Assembly: GCA_029237695.1 (NCBI GenBank)
Contig: JAQRGA010000040.1
Location: forward strand, 1-64,000
Direction: 5' to 3'
DNA: 64,000 nt
From: Conchocele bisecta
Taxonomy: Eukaryota; Mollusca; Bivalvia; Lucinida; Thyasiridae
The notes under the pieces were generated by a model. That model was not told the DNA's origin. It ran no database searches and worked only from the letters and a program-made list of their open reading frames with translations. Numbering within the stretch: the first letter of the stretch is position 1; each line of letters opens with the position of its first letter. A program made the position numbers and the translations under genes. Shown in pieces: positions 47,202-58,846 of the stretch.

Positions 47202-48318
47202 GGCTAAGCCGTGTTTGTTGACATTTTCTGCAGACTGGATGCATCAAACGTTTACTGGTCTTCATTATTTAATAAGCGTGTGTGATTGAAACTTACGCGC
47301 ATTCGTGTCGAGAGACATTCACCCGAAACAACTGCACAACGGCTGCGCGCATGAGATATTATGTTATGGACAGGTAACTGTACATTTTGAACGTTGTGCA
47401 TTATGTAGACACAGTAAACTAGCTGATGCGATATATAATAATAACGAATATCATCCTGCTTCTATGATCAGAATTGTATCGGTATATGCTTTGAATATGT
47501 CCAGTCTCAGGACATCAGCCATGTGCTTTGATAACAATACTTGCTTATTTGAGGTTCTCTACCGTATTGTAGAATGTGTCTCATAATATATGTAATGTTC
47601 ATATCACAATTAAGCCCACTTCAAGAATGAAGAAGCTACAGCGAACACACCATCTTACAACACACATGTTGATTTGGTTGTTTTTGTTTCTCTGATACAT
47701 AATCATTACAAATTATATAAAAAATACGATGCCTGAACATAGTAAATGTTCAAATATTCATCGTTATATAATGTGATTTTGTGAGATGATCACGTCGTTT
47801 CATTTCTTAAAAATCCTATCACATATATATGAGCATGTACTTTTTTCTATGGATAGTAATTATCAGTTCATATTATTCTACAAACATACATCAAATGCTG
47901 TATAGATGAACTTAATATGGTCATCAATAGAGATTTCCAAGCAGACATACATTTTAAATGTCACCTGTTTGATACTGATATCCACTTCAGACTGTTGACA
48001 AGCAAGCCAAGAGGGCCGGTGTTCTCAATAGCAGGGCCAGACATGTTTACAATCATTAGCTTAGATGCATTGTAACAGGTTCCTGTCATCTTAACACCTT
48101 TACTTTAGTGGATAAATCCCACCATCCAACCTCCCAAGTCAAATAAGGTTTTGCGTTACAACCATATGAGTGTTTTACTAGTTGATTCTGTTGGCCATCT
48201 TGCATTTCTATGTAGCTGGATCTCAAAAAACATTGGAGTGCCTTCCAATCAGTTAGGAAACAGGGAATTAGTGGAAAATGATACGTTATTTAACCTTCTG
48301 ACCAATACGTGTTTCGAA
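47202..48318. other. No gene seen
   Basis: AT-rich. The ORF at 47305-47586 has no recognisable motif. Confidence 0.5.
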
Positions 48319-48322
48319 TTAA

Positions 48323-48565
48323 CCCTTAGACCGCTATCTTAATTTCTTTTGTCGTCTGCTGTTTATTTTATATTTTCCATTTTTATCATCAAAAACATGC
48401 TTTGACAGCACTTTAGAATAATTTACAACATGCGTTAATAGCACTTCCAAATCATTTCCATTGAAAATGATTCTGAAGTGCTGTCAAAACATGTTTTTAT
48501 TGAGAAATAATGCAAGATATAAAAGCAACAGCAGACGACATTTGTAGTGAGTAGCGGTCTAAGGG
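48323..48565. mobile_element. PiggyBac-like MITE (CCCTTAGACCGCTA), complete copy
   Basis: Flanked by TTAA at 48319-48322 and 48566-48569. The ends CCCTTAGACCGCTA and TAGCGGTCTAAGGG fit piggyBac termini (CCCT, TTAA target). Inner TTGTCGTCTGCTGTTTA is inverted near the right end. Fragments occur at 4706, 63690 and 63899. Confidence 0.9.
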
Positions 48566-48607
48566 TTAAGATCATGTTGAATTTCACAGCTACAAATGAA
48601 AACCCGC

Positions 48608-48700
48608 GTTGTGTCCCGGCATTAGGGCTGTGTCCCGGCATGTCCCGGCATTAGGGGTGTGTCCCGGCATGTCCCGGCATTAGGGGTGTGTCCCGGCAGC
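48608..48700. repeat. 29 bp minisatellite (TGTCCCGGCATTAGGG)
   Basis: Three units start near 48612, 48641 and 48670, each with a nested TGTCCCGGCA repeat. Confidence 0.85.
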
Positions 48701-49225
48701 GTCGGAACATATATATATATGGGCCGCGCTCTGTGAAAACCAGCCTTAATGACAACGTCATGAAAGGCTGAAAATGACGTCGCAAAGTTACACATAAATT
48801 TACCAACGTCACGTCGGATTTTGACACTTGGAATTGTTGCGTCATTGCAATAAGTTGTCCTATTTATACTGTACGGCTGTACGCTTTACGGCTCACACAT
48901 AATATTATTTTAATGTTGGATATGCGTGGCATAATTGTAATTGTTTTCATAGTGGTTCAGATAGTTGTCTTTTTTTTCTTCGGTTTCCTTCAAGGAAATA
49001 CGTAGTAATTGTGTCGATTATTTTTTATATAAATGGGCATATATGATATTGCATTTATGATTGTTATCATATATTATATGGACGACTTGTGAAATGACAT
49101 TTGAAACTAAATAACCATACGACCGGTATTTTTAGATAACACATAACAAAATCAGTATTATGTAATCATAATGCTAATATTTCTTTTAAACTTTATTTAT
49201 ACATTTATACAACAATTACAAACAA
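48701..49225. other. Dispersed repeat end, otherwise nothing
   Basis: GCGTCGGAACATATATATAT .. CACAGCGCGGCCC-type sequence at 48697-48755 is inverted relative to 52255-52308 (AAGGCTGGTTTTGACAGAGC). The rest is AT-rich without genes. Confidence 0.55.
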
Positions 49226-49229
49226 ACGC

Positions 49230-49415
49230 GAGAACAATTGTAGTCGGCATAGATGTAGGCGTCTGCATGTTTCTTAATTTGGGTTGAAACCGGAATGCTC
49301 AAAGAAAACAAACTTATCCTGTCTGGCGACCACCATCAGATATGTACTTACAACTTGAAGATCGAACCCGGGACGCATGTGTGCGCTCTTTACTAATTAT
49401 GCTATACGGTCCCGT
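49230..49415 (-). repeat. tRNA-derived SINE
   Basis: On the minus strand, TAGCATAATTAGTAAAGAGCGC resembles an RNA polymerase III A box and CCGGGTTCGATC a B box about 30 bases later. A non-tRNA body follows toward 49230. It lacks a tRNA cloverleaf of its own, so it is a SINE rather than a tRNA gene. Confidence 0.5.
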
Positions 49416-50955
49416 TCAGATTAGAGCGGGGTCGGGTGTTTTCGGCAGTCTAAGACGGAACCGTACACGCTGTACAAACCCAGTTCCGATTTTGGGATTT
49501 ATTTATGGGCATTCCATTCACGTGGGAAGGTGAGTCACCATGTAGCGCCATTATGTGGCGCCGCAGGGCGCCACCGTGTGCTGTCGAGGTGGTTCTATAG
49601 CCTATGCTGCTTACATTTATGATATCTACCCGTGTGCAAAGTTTCATGTTTGTTTCCAAAAGTGCACAAACGTGTCCTTATCCCACTGCATTATTATAGA
49701 TTAGACTGCATTACGCATTTTGATAAGTCACGCTAACTTTCATGTGAACGTGACAAGCCTTAAGTATAAGTTAGATGATGTATTCGAGTCGAATATGGTT
49801 AGTTAACAGTGAATGGGGGGAATTTAGGGGGCATGACATGACAGAACCGTATTACTCCGCTTGCAGTCACTGCTTAACCAACCCGGCCTGCACATATGCG
49901 CAGTCTGATCAGTGTCTACATTATTCGGTGTTCTGATATAGAGCCATCTGGGTGCGTGCTTATACATTTTTCTGACCGCATTATCCAAATTCGTATTGTG
50001 TCGTGTGTGCCGAGGCTGAACACAGCTCAACTCGGCACCGACCAGTCATTACATGTATTTTCTGATTTCGATTAAAAAAGAACAGCATACATGTACTCAG
50101 CATCTACACTGGTCACACATACAGACTGTGGATCGTATATTAGTGGATTACTGCGATTTGCGAATGCGCAGGTTATCCTGACATGTAGAATAGGCGTTAA
50201 TCTCAAGCATATAGCACACGCTAGACAGTGCATTTCCGTGAATTATCACATGGGGGAAGTGGGTCAGACAGATCCAGACAGTGATCTCACCATGTTACCG
50301 CTCTGCTGAGATCAAAGGATTTCGCCGTATCCGTGCAATAACTAACAATATGTAGACACACTCAGGTAAATCTGCATTCATGTATTCATGACTTAATTAT
50401 GTGTTACGTATATTTACACATTGCATGCTCATATTTATGAAAGATCTTGTTTACAGATGTCGTTCTATGGAAAGCGATTTAATTCGTATTGGCAATACTT
50501 TCTGCACTGTTTGTCGCAAATTTAAAACTCACGGGGAAATGAACATGCGCAGTATAATAGTTCAATTGTTCAATTGTTTATTTACGTCTCTTCAACTGTA
50601 CATCATAAAATACATAGCAATACAACAATACAGGTACATGTACAATTGCCATTCTGTAAGAATTATAAGAGACGGCTCATTTAATGAGCAGCTATAATTA
50701 CATTTCAGCATATACATAAAATACATTACTTGAATAATATGTTTCTATTGAAACTTTAAAAGGACTACACACCGATATGCAACAGAGCTTAAAAGGGATA
50801 CAACATTGTAATAAGAAATAGTTGCATTATTTACACGTAAACTAATTCACACATGGTACTATAATTGTATTATTTGTACAACAGTGCAGATCTTCGACTT
50901 AAAATATAGCAAAGGGTTTTGGCACAAAATCGTATTATATTGCAGTTCGAGAAAA
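49416..50955. other. No gene seen
   Basis: Contains fragments of the GGAGAAATGGGG MITE family near 49890 and 50100. ORFs up to 98 codons show no motif. Confidence 0.45.
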
Positions 50956-50959
50956 GAAA

Positions 50960-51650
50960 AACAAATTTGGAATCATCAATCATTTCAGCGAACAGTGGTT
51001 CAATAGAACATGCTTTTTTTGTATAGCGCAATACGTATGTCGTTGTATATAGGGCAGTTAAACAGTACGTGGTACTCATCTTCTACTAGAGTCATACAAA
51101 AAGGGCAAACCCTATTGCCAATAGACAGTTGTTCATAACGACCAGTTTCCAACCGTAATGGGGCTACGCCGCATCTAAAAGCAGATCTGTGTGTTCGAGG
51201 CAACACAAGTTTTATAGAAAGGATATGTACAGTACCAGGAGCCAAACCAAGATTAGCCCACTAACATTGAACAGTAGCACCAGTTTGTGCACCTTGTGTT
51301 GCCTTGTACCGAACCCCATGCAAATACCTTGTACGCAATTCTAGAAATATCAATATGGTTTAGCCAGTACCAGTGAAGTACAATACATTTCCATTGCTTT
51401 ATGATAGTTGGTTCCCATCCGATGTCACCTGCCACTCCCGCCGAAGGGGTGTATTTACCTGTTCCTAGAAAGAATCTCATTGCACGGTTATGTACAGCAT
51501 CGATGCATGAGTATGGTTTAGTACCCCAAATTGCAGCTCCATATGATATAACAGACCATACAAGAGAGTCATATAATTTCGAATAAACTCTGTATGGCAT
51601 TCCACCCATTCTCTTAAACATTTCATAACAGAAGACCCAAAGACCTACTA
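50960..51650 (-). pseudogene. LINE (non-LTR retrotransposon) C-terminal remnant
   Basis: ORF 51621-51253 encodes RVYSKLYDSLVWSVISYGAA, then HNRAMRFFLGTGKYTP and GDIGWEP. ORF 51245-51000 continues with HRSAFRCGVAPLRLETGRY and a zinc-knuckle-like CPFCxxxVEDEYHVLFNCP. This is the end of many LINE reverse transcriptase proteins (thumb region and C-terminal CCHC). A frameshift near 51250 separates the two. The copy is 5' truncated, as is usual for LINEs. Clade unassigned. Confidence 0.75.
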
Positions 51651-53357
51651 GCGTTTAATTGTTTGTGTTTGATCTTTGGTGAGTGACGTAATGTCTACAT
51701 CAATAAATGACGTCACAATTAACTGTTACGTAAATAACGTCAATTAGATTCTGAACTAAATTCTCAAATAATTACAATGTATCTTTCAGACGGTACATGT
51801 ATATGCATAATCTGTGATAGTTGGCGATAGTAGCAAATTACGAAGTCACAGGTCGGTTAATTATATATTTGAAATCGACAGTGGTGCATTTGATGTGTTC
51901 ACTACATGTACATATCATAGTTTTATTCTGTTCAATGTTTGATAGTATAGATACTAACACTTGTAGAAACATTTAGTATAACTTATCAGCAAATACAGTT
52001 TACAGCAAGCACAGTCAATGAGTCTATGAACACGCATTTCTACTGTAGTCTGTTGTTTTGCATTGTACAAACGTCAGCGTTTCAATAACGTCATTTTCTG
52101 GATGACGTTACTTTTTTTTTCCTTTCGTGATTCACATGGTGCTACAAAAAGTGAGATAAAACAAAAACTATGAAACATATTTGCATTTTCTTTTCAACAT
52201 ATTGTTTTTGAAAGGTGTCCGCATCAAACAATGTAAAAATGTGCAAATTGAAAATGTTGTCATTAAGGCTGGTTTTGACAGAGCGTGGCCCATATTTGTT
52301 CCGACGCCTGTATTGAATATAATATAAAACGGAATGAAAATATATTATATAAAATGGAATGATGTAAATATTTGTTATGCATTTTTTTCTCATTTCTCAT
52401 CAAAAGTGTATGAATTAAGGTTCAGCTGAGTGGTAACAATTATATACACTTTGGGGTGGGGAGGGAGAGAGAGAGCGAGGACACCCATTAGATTAGCCGG
52501 ACCAATCGTATAATGCTTCCGACACCCCGGCAATATTCCCCAATCCCGAAAGTTTGGCTGTCTAATTCCCCGCCTCAGATGATGTTTGCAGTCTAATTTC
52601 CCGTTTACGCCCTCTGCCTCCCATCACACAGGGCGAGGAAGACATGTGTAGCTGTATAAGCCATACAGTGTCATGAATTATCCCTAACAGCACGGCAAAA
52701 ATAAACATCCGTTGTAAATATATAAAATATGCCTTTTGTTTTGTTTTTTCCACTTAGGATAAATTTAGCTTACAGGAAATCCTGGAAATCAGCGATATCG
52801 GGGACCGTGTCAAATAGAAAAATATCTGTTTATTATAATCTAAAATTTAGCCAGTATATTCAACATAATTGCCTTTTTAATTCTAATAATTGAATATGTA
52901 ACATGTGTACAGACATGTGCACGCGAGACAGCCGCTGATATTACATTATAAACGCAAGTTCAGCACGTGGTAATTATTTGAGAAGACCCCTTAAACTTAC
53001 ATTGGCAAATACCGCCAGTAACCGAGTACAATAGTTCGGCGGAATAACAGCACGGTTGTAAAGACTTCCTGGTTCGACAGATCACCCAATATCGCAATTC
53101 GGGTATTTCCAAAATGCGTCATGTACAGACCCGATTATATTTCTTGTTTTGTGAATATAAGATCAACCTAGATCTATAGAAACGCTGTCGGTATTGTACG
53201 TCCCAGATAGTCGGTCATACCACCGTATTGGGACTAATTCCCGGTTAACGCCGGGTAACAGACACGGGTAGATCGCATGCGAATATATTATACCGCGTAC
53301 TGGCGTAGCAGTGATAGTAAATTCATTATTGGTTACATATTTGCCTAAGTCAGTAAG
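51651..53357. other. No gene seen
   Basis: 52255-52308 is the inverse of 48697-48755. 52425-52465 (GAGTGGTAACAATTATATAC) matches the MITE-like repeats at 54608 and 60985. Otherwise AT-rich. Confidence 0.5.
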
Positions 53358-53544
53358 TGTGGCTGTGACTGCGGCTGGGTTATAGGGTGTGTGACTAGTG
53401 TGGCTCCTGATCAAATAAATATCACATTCCTGTAGCCTGATAACAATCTCTATTGCTTGTTATAATTTGGGACGAATATGGTCCCCGTTATAATTGAAGC
53501 TGGTCGCAAAATCCATAAGCCCCATTTCTCCAGTCACTGCCACA
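53358..53544. mobile_element. MITE, GGAGAAATGGGGCTTA family, copy at 53.4 kb
   Basis: GTGGCTGTGACTGCGGCT at the left, CATAAGCCCCATTTCTCCAG, then TCACTGCCAC at the right. Interior GTAGCCTGATAACAATCTCT matches the copy at 21818. Confidence 0.8.
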
Positions 53545-54607
53545 ATTATATTTAGAAACCAGCACAACGTCAAAGCAATACAAATTTCCATGAAAACCAA
53601 AAACCGTCACTAATGGCCTCTTTGTTTTTCGCCTGTGGGGTACGCGCAATGTTAGGGGGTTATATATATGTATACCTCGGCCCACTTGGGAAGCCGCAAG
53701 CGTCTGTGACAGAGCCTGTATCCGCGTGGTGTGCATATAGTCCGCACTGATACCCACAAGTGAGCGGCCGCTGTGTCACAGGCGTTCGACTTTATGATAG
53801 GACGGAATAATAATATTTTATTTTACACAACTCAAGTATGTAATAGAAACACAATCTTACAACTAGAGTATGTACTTAAAAACTGTAGTTGTGACTGCAT
53901 ATGTGTGTTTGTTTCTATTGTGTACATGTAGCATTGTTCTAAAACAGTATATTAATTATTTGTATATCCTGTCACCAAGCCTGTGGTTGTGTTGATGACG
54001 TCACCGCTTATCACTACCGGGTAGCGCTTACAACAGGTTACAGTGAACTTCCTGTACTGGGACATGTGAGGGCTTGTCACGCGCCAACTGGAGCAGACGA
54101 CACAGATTTTGGACTTCCTTACAATGGTTAGGCAGGGCCACCACGGCAGCACGGCGCTGCCGTGGCATTATTTTGGCCTGTTTTTTCTTCTTTTTTTCCG
54201 TCAGCTTCATGCGTTGAACATCCAATAACAACGCAATAACAACGTCTTTTTTTCTGTGTAACAAAAGTTATGTATTTAAATGTAAGCATATTCCATGCTC
54301 CGAAGGTGACTGTAGAATGTAGGAAATGTGATTTTGAGGGTTTAAGTGGAATTGTTCCCGCTAAAAAGGCTGCCGTGGCATTATTTTACACACCGCTACG
54401 GGCCTGTTAGGTTACAAGTCGGAAGAACAGCAAGTAGATCTAACCAACCGCAACCCTTATATCCTCATAATATATTGGACCTGCAATGTATGTATATGTT
54501 ATTATTGAACGGACCAGGGACCAAGATCTACACAGTGTGCATTTATAAGAATTTTAACGGACGTAACACACAATTCAATGGAATACTGTTCGTTTTATCC
54601 CAATGAT
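53545..54607. other. No confident gene; small Lys-rich ORF and repeated GCTGCCGTGGCATTATTTT
   Basis: The minus-strand ORF 54264-54028 (78 codons) has a KKKKKQAKIMPRQRR stretch but no recognised domain. GCTGCCGTGGCATTATTTT occurs at 54157 and again at 54370, so this is likelier a repeat pair than a gene. Confidence 0.4.
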
Positions 54608-54851
54608 CAGGTGCGGATCCAGGCGGGAACATTTGTCGAGTTTAGATTTTAAACCATGTTTTACGTGGAAAGATCTGATTATGTCTTTATTTCTCACCCA
54701 AAGTCTCGTCGGTTCAACTGAGTGGTAACAACATATTTATACTTTTGATGTGAAATAAGACCAAATGCTGAAAATAATTATCTGAATTTTTTGAAAGTTG
54801 ACGATCATATGTGTCTCCCCCCCCCATACGTAAATCCTGGACCCGCCCCTG
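54608..54851. mobile_element. hAT-like MITE (CAGGTGCGGATCCAGG)
   Basis: Left end CAGGTGCGGATCCAGGCGGG and right end CCTGGACCCGCCCCTG are inverted copies. CAGGGGCGGATCCAGG ends are familiar from hAT MITEs. Interior GAGTGGTAACAACATATTTA is shared with 60985-61340. Confidence 0.7.
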
Positions 54852-55203
54852 ATTATAATGGGAACACCACATCACCAGCCGCACGCACATCGGGCATGGT
54901 ATATGACATGGTTACACTCTAATTAGATAAAACATCCACTCGATGTCACTCGAGGTTGTAATAACTGTATTGTAGTGTAGCACTAAATCCTGTAGATATC
55001 TGATAGTAGGGATTTAGGGTACTATGTCGTCTTTGCTGATAGCAGCGACGATAGGAGGATATATACCATACACTTATACGTCGGGTGTGCCCCCAATCTC
55101 GTCCACTTGATTGTCAAAAATACGATATTTATGGAAAATATTTATAAAATATATATTATAGACAGCATAAGTCAAGTGCATATTTACACAAATATATACC
55201 GAT
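54852..55203. other. No gene seen
   Basis: AT-rich, no motif recognised. Confidence 0.5.
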
Positions 55204-55404
55204 CAGGCCCGTAGCCAGGGGGGGGGGGTCGTAGCGGTCGGACGACACCCCCCCCCCCCCTCACACCCCCCGCCCAGCCTCGAGGTCCACTTTTTTAACT
55301 TCGATGTCCACTTTTTTAGATCACCTCATACCATGGGCCTTCGAAACGACCCCCCCCACCCCCACCCCTCCCCCCCCCTTCAAACAGGTCTGGCTACGGG
55401 CATG
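55204..55404. mobile_element. MITE with CAGGCCCGTAGCCAGG ends and C/G runs
   Basis: CAGGCCCGTAGCCAGG at the left and CTGGCTACGGGCATG at the right are inverted copies. CCGAT stands on both sides (55199-55203 and 55405-55409). The inside has runs of 8-12 C and a duplicated GTCCACTTTTTTA. Confidence 0.75.
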
Positions 55405-55595
55405 CCGATAGCACGTTCCAAAATGACATAATAAATGTATTGTTCATGTATTGGCCCAGTCTAGTCCAACAGGGCCTACGTTGTTTGTCATTCAGTCAAT
55501 GAAGTGGCTTTCAATGTGCATATAGCAGATGTACACTTTCCATGCTGCCGGTGAAAATAACAGCCAACACATGACCGAGTATTTATCTTTTCTCT

Positions 55596-55672
55596 CTGTA
55601 AATGTCATGGAATTTCATTAGAATTGCGTACTCCATTCTAATGAAATTCGAAGACATAGTAATGATATTTAC
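55596..55672. repeat. Hairpin, ~35 bp arms
   Basis: CTGTAAATGTCATGGAATTTCATTAGAAT-type arm pairs with ATTCTAATGAAATTCG .. ATATTTACAG. Short loop. Confidence 0.8.
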
Positions 55673-56846
55673 AGGGAGAAATAAAAGAAAATGTAATGAA
55701 GTGTCGTCTGCTATTTTTAAACTATTTATAGCACACACGTTGTTCAGTATGCACAATAGTACAGGTATAGTATATTTTCTCAACCGAGAGCATAATTGTC
55801 ACTGTGGAATGCAAGATATTTGCCATTCTGTTCTATTCTGTTCTGACAACGTGCCATCTTTCGTGAATATGCTATATTTAATGACATGAACCCGTAGGTA
55901 CAAACTTGTAGCATTAGAGAAACACGTTAATGTGATACGAAAATTAATAGAACTCTTGTTAAGAACACTTTTAATGTGCGAAGTTTAGTGAAACTGGCCC
56001 CAGACGTCGCAAATGCTGCACATGTCTAACGAGAGTTCCTAGAATTGGTACAGAACACGATAGTTTGAATATATTATTTAGTAATATAACAAATTGCGTC
56101 ATTAGTCATTATCTCAATGTGATCTTGAGTATTTTCGTCCTACAGCCGCCCAGTATCAGTTGACATACAGGCAGGCACGAGACGGACCATATTGATTTGT
56201 TCAGTGTGGAAACTGCCACACCCTACACCTGAGCCGAGAACTGCGGTTGTCATGGTAACATGGACAACACACGTGATGTAGTCACCTGAGGATGATTTGT
56301 TTGTATCGGAGGACATTGCTAGATATTGCACCAATATTGGTGATAACTCATGGGATTCCCAATGCATCTGGGGATGGGGAACATAGCGCAAGGCGATTAC
56401 CGGCTGATCTGGCTGTTTAATGGTACAGTGGACCCTCTCAAAACAGAACAAACTTGCGACATCAATGTGTTCAAATATGACGGATTTCACTGTCCAATAT
56501 CGTTGGTGATTATCAGTGTTCATGATTGCAATGCACACATGCATGTATTTCAGTGCTCTTACATCGGAATTACAGTGGAACATCTCTAAACCGGACACCC
56601 TGGGGACCTCCCAGTATACACTGGCCGTCTGACCGTCATGCTAATCTGGGTCTGTACTGGCCGCAATTCGGGCTTATCTGGGTATGCACTGGTAGGAAAG
56701 GCGGTAAGCCCCATTGCTCCATTCACGGACTGTCAGGACACCGCTGAACGCTGGTACTTCCACAGGCAGCTAGCCACCCATCGAACCAGCCAGCCAGCCA
56801 ATTAACCATTCACAATCGGTGTTATATTGACAAAATCAAAGTAATG
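55673..56846. other. No gene seen; MITE fragments
   Basis: 55978-56003 (GAAGTTTAGTGAAACTGGCC) is a single end of the 57632 family. 56572-56610 is a pogo-like end (CAGTGGAACATCTCTAAACC). 56620-56720 is part of the GGAGAAATGGGG family. Confidence 0.55.
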
Positions 56847-56990
56847 GTGTTTAACGGCCTGTCAACAGCTATGGTCATTATGCCGGGCTAACGGGGTCGA
56901 ATCCCATATGTTACCTTGTGTGATGAGGGGTAAATGCCAAAATCAGAATTAAACATTTACAGAAAAAAACAAAGTGAGCAGGGGCTCACG
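56847..56990 (+). repeat. SINE-like repeat (TTTAACGGCCTATCAACAGC), copy 1
   Basis: TTTAACGGCCTGTCAACAGC, then GGGTCGAATCCCATA (B-box-like), then CAAAATCAGAATTAAACAT. Other copies lie at 57963, 60046, 61816, 62140 and 63480, with degenerate ones at 59750-59910. Confidence 0.65.
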
Positions 56991-57631
56991 TATACCCACG
57001 CCTGGACCGATAAATAAAAGGTTTAACGCAAATATTTAAAACAACAAATTTAACGCAAATTATTAGACCTTGATTTTGGGCATGCAGGCCGCATGGGTGT
57101 TATGGAATGAAAAAAATGATGATGATAAACACGTATATGAAGTTTTAAGTCAATCCGACTTCCCGTTACAGAGATAATGGGTATCCACTTTAACATGGAC
57201 GGACGGACAAACTGACGGACGGACGGACTGAATGACGAAAACTATATGCCCCCTCGACGTACTTCGTATGCCGGGGGGGGGGGGGGGAGGGTATACTATA
57301 TTCAGCTCTGCAATTAAAATAACCTGGCCTGGTGCCAGGTCCTCACCACACCAGAGACATTTGGCCACACTACCTAAAAGTCATAGGACCACTCCTAATA
57401 GTATTACTTTATAATGCGTCTAATTTCAAACTTTCACGTACCAGAGAGCCAAAAATGTACATATGGGTCAAAACAGGGATATCGGGATTCCGTTAAGGAT
57501 GAAACCCATCGTTAAATGTACCCTTCTATTCGCATGCTCCCAACCAATCGGTACATAGAACTTCTTGATTCCAATTTGCAAACGATTCATCACCAAACGA
57601 GCTGCCATATATACAAGAGAACAACAACAGG
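56991..57631. repeat. Dispersed repeat end with (GGAC)n and 17 bp G run
   Basis: 57050-57300 carries GGGCATGCAGGCCGCATG, then GGACGGACGG tetramers, then ATGCCCCCTCGACGTACTTC and a G-rich tract. This order resembles 5150-5240 in reverse. Downstream are SINE-like 3' sequences (CCTGGTGCCAGGTCCTCACC) at 57330. Confidence 0.6.
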
Positions 57632-57836
57632 GGGCCGTTTCACTAAACTTCGTGCCTCTAAAATGTTCGTAAGTGCAAAATTATGATAGTCTGTAAATAT
57701 GACATTAACCATGTTTTCTTGTAAGCATATGCAGCCTATGTTCAATAATGTAAATCCATCAATTGCAATTTCCAGACGATCCTAAATTTGCACTTACGAA
57801 CATTTTAGTCGTACGAAGTTTAGTGAAACGGGCCCA
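57632..57836. mobile_element. MITE with ~50 bp inverted ends (GGCCGTTTCACTAAACTTCG)
   Basis: GGGCCGTTTCACTAAACTTC .. GTTCGTAAGTGCAAA is inverted at TTTGCACTTACGAAC .. GAAACGGGCCC. The interior is AT-rich, no ORF. Confidence 0.85.
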
Positions 57837-57962
57837 GGACGGTTGTGATTACATCCCACGCGAGTTAGAGACAAAGGCCACGTGTCCAGTACGTCCGTAC
57901 TATGAGGAAATGAAATGTTTATACGCCGACTTGAGTGATGCTGTAATGTTTGATTGTTTATT

Positions 57963-58345
57963 GGTGTTTAACGACCTATCAACAGCTAAGGTATTGTAAG
58001 GCCGGGCAAACGGGAGGTCATGTAAGGCCGGGCAGACGGGAGGTCATGTAAGGCCGAGCAGATGGGAGGTCATGTAAGGTCGGGCAGACGGGAGGTCATG
58101 TAAGGCCGGGCAGACGGGAGGTCATGTAAGGCCGGGCAGACGGGAGGTCATGTAAGGCCGGGCAGACGGGAGGTCATGTAGGCAGATGGGATGTCATGTA
58201 AGGCCGGGCAGACGGGAGGTCATATGTAAGGCCGGGCAGACGGGAGGTCATGTAAGGCCGGGCAAACAGGTTCGATCCCGTTTTAACCTGCTGTGTGCAC
58301 ATTGGGGGGGGGGGGGGGATCCCAAAATCAGAACGGAATTCTGGC
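57963..58345 (+). repeat. SINE-like repeat with internal 26 bp minisatellite
   Basis: GTGTTTAACGACCTATCAAC starts the repeat. AAGGCCGGGCAGACGGGAGG TCATGT (26 bp) is then repeated about ten times (57995-58268), followed by the B-box-like GGTTCGATCCC (58269) and the usual downstream part after a G run. Other copies have this segment once. Confidence 0.85.
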
Positions 58346-58734
58346 AAGGATAGACCCCGATCGTTAAATTGCTATACTGTAATGGAAACCGTAGTAGATT
58401 AACCCTTATAGAATGCGGGAATGCTGTTGTTTTGTATTTTGTCTTCTTTCTCAATGTAAACAATCCATTGGAAATTATTCTAAAGTGCTGCTAAACTATT
58501 TTTATCCCGTCAACTATGTCGCTACTAGACGTGAAAAGCAGGTACGTTACGTATATTTTTTCTCGTTCACGTCTAGTAGATACGTCATGATGTATGGCGT
58601 TACGTCATTATGTGAATGACGTAACACGATAATCTTGTCGCTTCAGAAGACAAACTTATGAGGCCACAAATGCATTTTTAGAGACATTTGAACAACTTTG
58701 ATGTGGTTAACGGGATAAATAGAATATTATTATA
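58346..58734. other. No gene; piggyBac-like MITE trace and a TACGTCA-rich hairpin
   Basis: 58400-58500 weakly matches the CCCTTAGACCGC MITE interior. TCGCTACTAGACGTGAAAAG at 58519 is partly inverted at 58567 (CACGTCTAGTAGATACG). Confidence 0.5.
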
Positions 58735-58846
58735 GATGTCATGAACGTGAATATATCTGACTCGGCTCGAAATCAGGATGTGCTCGGCAAGCCTCGCCAT
58801 CCTGATTTCTCAGCCATCGACAGATATTTATTCACGTTCATGACAC
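58735..58846. mobile_element. Foldback element
   Basis: GTCATGAACGTGAATATATC .. GAAATCAGGATG pairs with CATCCTGATTTCTCAG .. TATTCACGTTCATGAC. The design is like the hairpin at 19043. Confidence 0.8.

Noticed and set aside
49363..49415. tRNA gene
   Set aside because: A-box and B-box-like words are present, but no acceptor stem or cloverleaf could be drawn and a non-tRNA body follows. Called a SINE instead.
54028..54264. Lys-rich 78-codon gene
   Set aside because: No recognised domain, and its region holds a duplicated repeat core (54157 and 54370).
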